Source: Ruminococcaceae bacterium UBA3451 (GTDB taxonomy: Bacteria > Bacillota > Clostridia > Oscillospirales > Acutalibacteraceae). Taken from it: DNA of 11,403 nucleotides. The position numbers were made by a program, and so were the translations under genes. Where the stretch lies: positions 11,596 through 22,998 of the forward strand of contig DFRY01000073.1 in the NCBI GenBank assembly GCA_002378845.1. The letters run 5' to 3'. The notes below the pieces were generated by a model that made no database searches, was not told the DNA's origin, and saw only the letters and a list, made by a program, of their open reading frames with translations. Below, one piece after another: positions 6,114 through 11,403 of the stretch (position 1 is the first letter of the stretch; each line of letters begins with the position of its first letter).

Positions 6114-7040
6114 ATGGAATTTCAGCATAAGCCAGTTCTGTTTGATGAAACGATAAACAGTCTTAACATTAAACCGGACGGCATTTATATTGACGGAACG
6201 GCCGGGGGCGGGGGGCATTCGCAGGCAATTGCGGACAAACTTACCACAGGCACGCTTCTTTCTATCGATCAGGACCCGGACGCAATTCAGGCCGTGACCG
6301 AGCGATTAAAAGATTATAACTGTTCGGTTATTTACCGGGCGAATTTTTCCAAGATGGCCGAAGTGGCGGAGAACCTGAAACTGGCTCCGGTTGACGGCGT
6401 CCTTCTCGATATAGGGGTGTCATCCTACCAGCTTGACAACCCGGAACGCGGTTTCTCTTATCATTCCGACGCGCCGCTTGACATGCGAATGAGCAAGCAG
6501 GGCGCTTCCGCAAGAGATTTGGTCAACAATCTTTCCTGGCAGGAACTGGCACAGATTATCAGCCGCTACGGTGAAGATAAAAACGCACGAAGCATTGCAA
6601 AAGGCATTGTTAAGGCAAGAGAAGAAGCCCCGATTGAAACCACGCTTCAGCTGGCGGAAATCATTAAAGCTTCCGTACCGGCGGCGGTACGCCGGGAACA
6701 GGGGCATCCCGCTCGAAAAACATTTCAGGCTTTGCGCATTGAAGTGAATGAGGAACTGGATCGCCTTTCTCAGGGATTGGACGCCGCTTTTTCCGTGCTG
6801 AAACCGGGTGGAAGGCTTGCAGTGATTACCTTTCATTCACTGGAAGACCGTATGGTGAAACAGCGCATGGCCGCCTGGTGTACAGGCTGTACCTGCCCGC
6901 CGGATTTTCCGGTTTGTGTGTGCGGGAAAACGCCGCAGGCGGAACTTCTTTATAAAAAAGGTCTGGCTCCGACGGAAGAAGAACTGGAACTGAATCCACG
7001 CAGCAGAAGCGCAAGGCTTCGCGTCTGCATAAAACTATAA
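6114..7040 (+). CDS. rsmH: 16S rRNA (cytosine(1402)-N4)-methyltransferase
   Basis: RsmH (MraW) adds the N4-methyl group of m4Cm1402 in the decoding centre of 16S rRNA using S-adenosylmethionine. The protein has 308 residues, near the usual 310. Motifs: HKPVLFDETI at 5-14, SAM-binding IDGTAGGGGHS at 26-36, Asp-containing IDQDPDA at 51-57, LLDIGVSSYQLDNPERGFSY from 97, DAPLDMRM at 119-126, and FHSLEDRMVK from 240. A cysteine-rich segment (Cys256, 259, 261, 268, 270) near the C-terminus is common in Firmicutes RsmH. ATG 6114 is preceded by GGTGGA. It lies between mraZ and ftsL, the conserved dcw order, and is probably co-transcribed from 5560-5588. Confidence 0.97.
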   Translation: MEFQHKPVLFDETINSLNIKPDGIYIDGTAGGGGHSQAIADKLTTGTLLSIDQDPDAIQAVTERLKDYNCSVIYRANFSKMAEVAENLKLAPVDGVLLDIGVSSYQLDNPERGFSYHSDAPLDMRMSKQGASARDLVNNLSWQELAQIISRYGEDKNARSIAKGIVKAREEAPIETTLQLAEIIKASVPAAVRREQGHPARKTFQALRIEVNEELDRLSQGLDAAFSVLKPGGRLAVITFHSLEDRMVKQRMAAWCTGCTCPPDFPVCVCGKTPQAELLYKKGLAPTEEELELNPRSRSARLRVCIKL

Positions 7041-7076
7041 ATTCATTCTATTACAAAAAGATCGGGAGTGGGGAAT

Positions 7077-7574
7077 TTGGCATCTCAGAACAGCAACGCA
7101 GCGTATGATTTCGCACTGTTTGAGCCGAAACGGCAGCAGGAAGTACCGCAGAAAAAAAACAATATTATTGAGCTTCCAAAAGAAAAACTGGAACAAAACC
7201 GCAAGGCCAAGGTTAACCCGGTCAAAGCGCTTTCCGGTTTTCTCGCACTGGCCGTTATTTTCGGAATGGTAACAACCATTGTGTACGGTCAGGTTCAGCT
7301 TACGGAACTGACCGAGTAGCTGAATGTCGCCACCAAAACGCTGGATGAAAATCAAAGCGTTTATACCCAGTTGAAAATGAAATCGGATTCGCAGCTTTCA
7401 CTTCAGTCGGTGGAGGATTATGCCACCAATAAGCTTGGCATGAAGAAAATTGAACAAAGTCAGGTCGAGCCGATTGAACTGTCCAAAGGCGATAAAATAC
7501 AGGTGCTCCAAAGCGGAAACGATCAAAATTGGCTCAGCTCTCTCTGGAATTCTATTGTGCAATTATTGTCATAA
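7077..7574 (+). CDS. ftsL: Cell-division protein FtsL, interrupted by in-frame TAG
   Basis: FtsL is a small bitopic divisome protein that pairs with DivIC/FtsB through an extracellular coiled coil and activates septal synthesis by FtsW-FtsI. The cytoplasmic N-terminus (MASQNSNAAYDF) is followed by one membrane helix at about 51-70. Residue 80 (Glu) is then followed by TAG at 7317-7319. The same frame continues without break (LNVATKTLDENQSVYTQLK..., YATNKLGMKK) to TAA at 7572-7574. Joined, the two parts form a normal 165-residue FtsL-like protein, and the stop sits where the coiled coil would naturally have Gln (ELTE-x-LNV). TTG 7077 is preferred over GTG 7068 because GGAG at 7065-7068 is 8 nt upstream of TTG. 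A truncated product would keep the membrane helix but lose the coiled coil. Real nonsense mutation, suppression or sequence error cannot be told apart here. Confidence 0.85.
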
Positions 7575-7593
7575 TCGAAATAGTTTATAAATA
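7566..7593 (+). promoter_or_regulatory. Weak candidate promoter upstream of the PBP gene
   Basis: TTGTCA at 7566-7571 (overlapping the end of ftsL), a 16-nt spacer and TAAATA at 7588-7593. The match is modest in AT-rich DNA; it matters only because it would put the hairpins at 7602-7674 in a 5' leader. Confidence 0.25.
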
Positions 7594-7601
7594 AGTATTA
7601 C

Positions 7602-7631
7602 TACCAAAATTTGTTGAGATTTGGTTTGGTA
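7602..7631 (+). repeat. Inverted repeat in the ftsL-PBP intergenic leader
   Basis: Perfect 7-bp inverted repeat TACCAAA (7602-7608) and TTTGGTA (7625-7631) with a 16-nt loop. The loop holds GTTGAGAT (7613-7620), which can pair with part of the downstream terminator stem. Confidence 0.5.
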
Positions 7632-7641
7632 AGCAAAAGAG

Positions 7642-7674
7642 GAGAGTTGAGAGCTGATCTTAACTCTCATTTTT
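7642..7674 (+). terminator. Terminator hairpin between ftsL and the PBP gene, possible attenuator
   Basis: 11-bp stem GAGAGTTGAGA (7642-7652) with TCTTAACTCTC (7658-7668), one G.T pair, loop GCTGA, followed by ATTTTT. This is a convincing intrinsic terminator inside a cluster usually read through. GTTGAGAT at 7613-7620 can pair with ATCTTAAC at 7657-7664 and would break this stem, so conditional termination is possible. Confidence 0.78.
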
Positions 7675-7713
7675 GTAACACCGCATACTGCTTAGCCGCA
7701 TGGAGGAACCGCA

Positions 7714-9930
7714 ATGGCAAAAGGAACAACCATAAGAATGTGGCACCGTACCACGTTTGTGCTGCTGGTGCTTATCGTAATCGGTTTTGGGGCAATTATT
7801 TTCAGCCTTGCAAAATTGCAGCTTGTGGAAGGAGAAAGCCTTTCCACCCGCGCGGTTGACCAGCAGCTGAAAAATACCTCAATCAGCGCCCAGCGCGGTA
7901 CGATTTATGACTGTAATATGAAGGCGCTTGCCAAAAGCGCGACCGTTTGGAAGGTCGTGCTTGAACCTGCGTTTATTACCGATGAAAACCGGGACGTAAT
8001 CGCCACCGGCCTTGCTAAAATTCTGAATATGGATAAAGCGGACATTGTGGAGCGCAGTAAGAAAAAGACCTACTATGACGAACTGAAACGCAAGGTAGAA
8101 ACGGATGTTAAGGACGAAGTACTTCAGTTTAAGCAGGACAACAACATAGGAAACGGGATTCGCTTAATTGAAGATTATAAACGGTATTATCCGTACGGCG
8201 CCTTTGCCTCGACGGTTCTGGGCTTTACCGGAACAGACAGCCAGGGTCTTGCCGGCGTGGAACAGGAGTACGACAGCTACCTTACCGGAGTATCCGGAAA
8301 GCTGGTCACGGCAAAAAATGCAATCGGTACCGACATGCCGTTCCAATACGAACAGAAAGTAGACGCCCAGAACGGTGACAGCTTAGTGCTTACCATTGAC
8401 GAAGTAGTACAGCATTTTCTGGAAGAAAACGTAGAGGAAGGCGTAATCAAGAATAAAGTCGGCGACCGTGCGGGCGCAATCGTTATGAACGTAAAGACCG
8501 GCGCGATTTTGGGAATGGCCGTAAAAGGCGACTTTGATCCCAACGATCCGTTTACCGTGGCGGATAAAACAGAGGCGGCCGCCATCGCGGCAATGCCGCA
8601 AGGCGAGCAGAGAACCGCAGCCCTTGCCGCCGCGCGCGAAAAGCAGTGGCGTAATAAAATGGTAAGTGACACTTATTATCCCGGTTCCGTTTTTAAAACC
8701 ATTACCGGTTCAGCTGCACTGGAAGAGGGCCTTGTTACCGAAGACACCGGCTTTAGCTGCCCGGGTTCCCTTACCATCAGCGGAACCGTCATCCATGACT
8801 GGAAAGCCGGAGGGTTCGGTCATCTTACCTTTGCGCAGGGCATTTGCAACTCCAGCAACGTAGTATTCATGCATGTGGGCCAAAAGCTTGGCCCGGACCG
8901 CTTCTTTAAATACTTCAACGCGTTCGGCCTGACCCAGAAAACCGGCATTGACCTGCCGGGCGAGGGCAGAAGCCAATATTATACCGCGAAACAGCTGAAT
9001 CCGGTTGAACTTGCCACATCCTCATTCGGCCAAAGTAATACCGTTACCCCGATTCAGATGATCACGGCGGTGGCTGCTGTGGTAAACGGCGGATATTTGG
9101 TGCAGCCGCATGTGGTAAGCCAGATTATCGATGACAGCGGAAATATTGTAAAGACCGCGGACACTAGTCCGAAACGTCAGGTGATTTCCACGGAAACCTC
9201 CAAACGTATGGCCGCAATTTTGCAGCAGAACGCAACGACCGGTACGGCGAAAAACGGCTATCTGCCGGGCTACCGCATCGGCGGAAAAACAGGAACTTCC
9301 CAGAAAACCGATGTTAAGATTAAGACCGGTAAGGACGAATATATTGCTTCTTACTGCGGTTTTGCTCCTGCAGATGATCCGCAGGTTATCATGCTGGTGT
9401 ATTACGACGAACCGCACGGCGACAGCTACTACGGCAGCGCCGTTGCAGGTCCTGTATTTGCAAAATCCATGGAAGAAATTCTGCCCTATTTGGGGGTACA
9501 GCGGAAATATACCGACACCGAACTTGCCAAGCTGGATATGAATACACCGGACAGTGTTGGGAAAACCGTAGCTGACGCTAAAAATCAGTTGAATAAGGTG
9601 AAACTGATTCCGAAGGTTTACGGCAGCGGCACAAAGGTTATTTCGCAGGTGCCGGAACCGGGCAAAACAATTCCGCAGAACGGTACTGTCGTGCTTTTTA
9701 CCGATGATACCGGGTCCAGCAAGACCGTAACGGTTCCCAATCTGGTCGGAATGTCGCTTGCCGCCGCAAACAAGGCTGCGGCGAATGCCGGTTTGAACAT
9801 CAGTATTACCGGCGCCGCGCTGACCGGAACCAATCCAATTTCAAATTCGCAGAATATCCCTGAAAATACTAAGGTTGCCCCGGGTACTGTTATTACAGTC
9901 GGATTTATTGAACCCGACCAGGTAGAATAA
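7714..9930 (+). CDS. ftsI: Class B penicillin-binding protein (FtsI/PBP2B/SpoVD type) with PASTA domains
   Basis: Monofunctional DD-transpeptidase that crosslinks septal peptidoglycan outside the membrane; partner of FtsW and the FtsL/DivIC complex. The 738-residue protein has a short cytoplasmic tail, a membrane helix at about 14-34, and the class B N-terminal dimerisation domain (SAQRGTIYD near residue 57, GLAGVEQEYD further on). The transpeptidase domain has the Ser325-x-x-Lys328 nucleophile motif in YYPGSVFK, Ser380-Ser381-Asn382, and Lys525-Thr-Gly. Two C-terminal PASTA repeats follow, about 609-669 and 670-738 (TVPNLVGMSLAAA). ATG 7714 has GGAGG at 7702-7706. In Firmicutes this slot holds PBP2B (pbpB) or SpoVD; both family readings fit, and two PASTA domains lean toward PBP2B, hence the generic symbol. 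It follows a terminator hairpin, so its expression may be uncoupled from mraZ-rsmH-ftsL. Confidence 0.95.
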   Translation: MAKGTTIRMWHRTTFVLLVLIVIGFGAIIFSLAKLQLVEGESLSTRAVDQQLKNTSISAQRGTIYDCNMKALAKSATVWKVVLEPAFITDENRDVIATGLAKILNMDKADIVERSKKKTYYDELKRKVETDVKDEVLQFKQDNNIGNGIRLIEDYKRYYPYGAFASTVLGFTGTDSQGLAGVEQEYDSYLTGVSGKLVTAKNAIGTDMPFQYEQKVDAQNGDSLVLTIDEVVQHFLEENVEEGVIKNKVGDRAGAIVMNVKTGAILGMAVKGDFDPNDPFTVADKTEAAAIAAMPQGEQRTAALAAAREKQWRNKMVSDTYYPGSVFKTITGSAALEEGLVTEDTGFSCPGSLTISGTVIHDWKAGGFGHLTFAQGICNSSNVVFMHVGQKLGPDRFFKYFNAFGLTQKTGIDLPGEGRSQYYTAKQLNPVELATSSFGQSNTVTPIQMITAVAAVVNGGYLVQPHVVSQIIDDSGNIVKTADTSPKRQVISTETSKRMAAILQQNATTGTAKNGYLPGYRIGGKTGTSQKTDVKIKTGKDEYIASYCGFAPADDPQVIMLVYYDEPHGDSYYGSAVAGPVFAKSMEEILPYLGVQRKYTDTELAKLDMNTPDSVGKTVADAKNQLNKVKLIPKVYGSGTKVISQVPEPGKTIPQNGTVVLFTDDTGSSKTVTVPNLVGMSLAAANKAAANAGLNISITGAALTGTNPISNSQNIPENTKVAPGTVITVGFIEPDQVE

Positions 9931-9956
9931 CGAATTCTTTCAAAGGAATGATGTCG

Positions 9957-10460
9957 ATGGCAAACTTTCACCCTGCTGTAAAACTGATTGCTGTCAGTGA
10001 AAAAAGCGGGTATACTATTGCCGTATTAAAAGATATTCTTGCCCGCTGCGGGCGCAGCTGCTACCGCGTTGTTTCGGTTGAGGAACAGCTGCCGCCGGAT
10101 GCTTCGCTCGCGGTTCTGCTTTTGTGCAGCGCGGCGGTTCCGGACGATGCCGACCGTTATTCGGTTTGTGTTGCGGCATATGAATTTGCCGCCCAGCCCG
10201 AACTCGCTGTTCTGCATCCGCTCACCTATTCCGTGAAAAGCGACAGCGCGGACTTTACGGCGCGCAACATTCGTCAAACGCAGGACGGCTTTACCGCCTT
10301 TGAAATTGTCGGCGTTGGCGTTATCGGCCGCGTAAAGCTGGCCGCGCGAACCGAAGGGGCTGTATGTGCGGCTTTGTCGGCGGCGGCGGCTTCTATTGCG
10401 TGCGGAATTCCCTTTGCGGAAGTGCTCGACGCGCTCAATAACATGAAAATTGAGGATTAA
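9957..10460 (+). CDS. Small degenerate Mur-ligase-like protein in the murE/murF slot
   Basis: 167 residues, no membrane helix or signal peptide. I do not recognise a named family, but the pattern recalls a shrunken Mur ligase. Residues 8-30 (VKLIAVSEKSGYTIAVLKDI) look like the start of the ATPase domain, where Mur ligases have VTGTNGKTTT; here Gly, Asn and the invariant Lys are Glu15, Ser17 and Tyr19. Residues 88-162 (HPLTYSVKSDSADFTARNI, DGFTAFEIV, then RVKLAARTEGAVCAALSAAA and CGIPFAEVLDAL) fit the end of the Mur central domain (TYG..ADF.A.NI...G..F.L ... V.L.G.hNv.NaLAAiA). The roughly 100+ residues between, and the C-terminal ligase domain, are missing. Catalysis seems impossible; a structural or regulatory role is a guess. 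ATG 9957 is chosen because AAAGGA at 9942-9947 is 9 nt away. It lies 26 nt after the PBP gene and before mraY. Confidence 0.7.
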   Translation: MANFHPAVKLIAVSEKSGYTIAVLKDILARCGRSCYRVVSVEEQLPPDASLAVLLLCSAAVPDDADRYSVCVAAYEFAAQPELAVLHPLTYSVKSDSADFTARNIRQTQDGFTAFEIVGVGVIGRVKLAARTEGAVCAALSAAAASIACGIPFAEVLDALNNMKIED

Positions 10461-10475
10461 AAACGGAAATCATTG

Positions 10476-10484
10476 TGGTATAAT
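10476..10484 (+). promoter_or_regulatory. mraY: Extended -10 promoter element for mraY
   Basis: TGgTATAAT at 10476-10484 is a perfect extended -10 lying 16 nt after the stop of the preceding gene. No good -35 is found at 16-18 nt. Transcription from here would give a leader of about 50 nt before mraY. Confidence 0.55.
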
Positions 10485-10493
10485 GATGGAAAT

Positions 10494-10513
10494 GCCTTGG
10501 CGGACGCCGGGGC
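10494..10513 (+). other. Hairpin in the mraY leader
   Basis: 8-bp stem GCCTTGGC/GCCGGGGC with two G.T pairs and the loop GGAC; no T run follows, so it is not a terminator. It lies between the extended -10 and the mraY ribosome site (GGTGGAG). A separate perfect 8-bp inverted repeat, ATCATTGT (10469-10476) and ACAATGAT (10515-10522), encloses both the promoter element and this hairpin. Confidence 0.4.
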
Positions 10514-10543
10514 AACAATGATACAAAGGTGGAGTAAGAACAT

Positions 10544-11403
10544 ATGAACTCATTTTGGACTCTTGCGGCGGCAGTATTGGCTTTTGGAATCACCGGACTT
10601 CTTGGAAAATGGATGGTGCCGTTCCTGCATAAAATCAATTTTGGCCAGACAATCCGTGAGGTCGGCCCCAAATGGCACCAAAAAAAGAACGGTACCCCCA
10701 CAATGGGCGGTTTTATGTTTATCATCGGCATTTTTTTAAGCGCCGCAATCTGCGTTCCTCTTTTTTACCGCTATTCGAACCAGAGCTCGCTTGAAATGAT
10801 GATGCGCACCAAAATCGTCGGGGGTCTTTTAATGGCTGCCGGCTTTGGTGCCATCGGTTTTTTTGACGACTACATTAAAGTGGTGAAAAAACGCAACCTT
10901 GGTCTGAATGTAAGGCAAAAACTGATTCTTCAATTTATCGTTGCGGGCGGTTATTTGTATTCCCTTTCCGAGGCGGGCGCGGGCACTTCCACGCAAATTC
11001 CGTTTTTGGGCAATGTGGATTTTGGGGTGTGGTATTGGATCGTGTCGCTGCTCGGAATTGTCGGCATGGTAAACGCCGTGAATTTCACTGACGGAATCGA
11101 CGGCCTGAATGCTTCCGTCACCTTTTTCGTATCCCTGTTTTTCCTCATTATTTCCGGGGTGCTCAGTATTGGCGGCATGGGAATTCTTTCTGCGGCGACC
11201 GCCGGCGCCTGCCTTGGCTTTCTGCTTTGGAACTTCAACCCGGCGAAAGTATTCATGGGTGACACGGGTTCGCTGTTTCTCGGCGGCATGGTATGTGCGC
11301 TTGGGTTCGGGCTTAATCTGCCGATTTTGATTTTACCGCTTGGTATTATTTATATCTGTGAAATTTTGTCTGTCGTACTGCAGGTCAGTTACTTTAAAGC
11401 AAC
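10544..11403 (+). CDS. mraY: Phospho-N-acetylmuramoyl-pentapeptide transferase, 3' partial
   Basis: MraY is the integral membrane enzyme that transfers phospho-MurNAc-pentapeptide from UDP to undecaprenyl phosphate, forming lipid I, the first membrane step of peptidoglycan synthesis. 286 complete codons are visible, open to the window end; full-length enzymes have about 320, so roughly the last tenth is missing. Multiple hydrophobic helices alternate with the conserved cytoplasmic loops: KKNGTPTMGG, FFDDYIKVVKKRN with the catalytic-type Asp pair at 108-109, NAVNFTDGIDGLNA, and FNPAKVFMGDTGSLFLGG with Asp240. ATG 10544 follows GGTGGAG. It sits downstream of the PBP and mini-Mur genes, its usual dcw place except that intact murE and murF are absent before it. 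Confidence 0.96.
   Translation, partial: MNSFWTLAAAVLAFGITGLLGKWMVPFLHKINFGQTIREVGPKWHQKKNGTPTMGGFMFIIGIFLSAAICVPLFYRYSNQSSLEMMMRTKIVGGLLMAAGFGAIGFFDDYIKVVKKRNLGLNVRQKLILQFIVAGGYLYSLSEAGAGTSTQIPFLGNVDFGVWYWIVSLLGIVGMVNAVNFTDGIDGLNASVTFFVSLFFLIISGVLSIGGMGILSAATAGACLGFLLWNFNPAKVFMGDTGSLFLGGMVCALGFGLNLPILILPLGIIYICEILSVVLQVSYFKA

Noticed and set aside
7701..7713. GGAGGAACCGC resembles the T-box antiterminator core (GGTGGAACCGCG)
   Set aside because: The key TGGNACC is not matched, it lies after rather than within the terminator hairpin, and it is explained by the GGAGG ribosome site of the PBP gene.
7611..7859. Open frame of 82 codons overlapping the PBP start
   Set aside because: Runs out of frame into the clearly real PBP gene, starts with TTG inside a hairpin loop, no ribosome site and low-quality composition.

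Overview
The window looks like chromosomal DNA of a Gram-positive Clostridia species. It is most likely an Oscillospirales (Ruminococcaceae-like) lineage, judged from gene order, protein wording and moderate GC with strong Shine-Dalgarno sites; the family-level placement is inference. It is mostly a housekeeping region: carbohydrate-control phosphocarrier, DNA repair, rRNA modification, coenzyme A synthesis, then the start of the division and cell wall (dcw) cluster. No mobile element, CRISPR array, tRNA or rRNA was seen.

Left part (1-1866): an HPr phosphocarrier gene whose expected stop codon reads as Gln, so its frame runs through its own terminator into the next gene. It is followed by a GNAT acetyltransferase and by a leftward two-gene unit (membrane-anchored DUF5412-like protein, then a VOC/glyoxalase-fold protein) whose genes overlap by ATGA. 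The leftward unit and uvrC share a divergent promoter region.

Middle (1867-5490): uvrC stands alone. Next, behind a consensus promoter, comes rsmD-coaD-(coiled-coil protein), with overlapping or nearly touching genes and a strong terminator at the end.

Right part (5537-11403): mraZ-rsmH-ftsL-class B PBP-small Mur-ligase-like gene-mraY (cut by the window end). Upstream of mraZ lie a near-perfect promoter and four GTG(G/A) repeats spaced exactly 10 nt, the expected MraZ operator. ftsL carries one in-frame TAG. Between ftsL and the PBP gene lies a terminator hairpin with a possible competing antiterminator pairing. The slot where murE/murF usually sit holds a 167-residue protein that resembles a shrunken Mur ligase whose P-loop lysine is a tyrosine. 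mraY appears to have its own extended -10 promoter.

The most unusual points are the paired Gln/stop swaps (HPr gains CAA where a stop is expected; FtsL has TAG where Gln is expected), the degenerate mini-Mur protein, and the possible attenuator in front of the division PBP. The two stop-codon anomalies could be real mutations or sequence errors; the sequence alone cannot decide.
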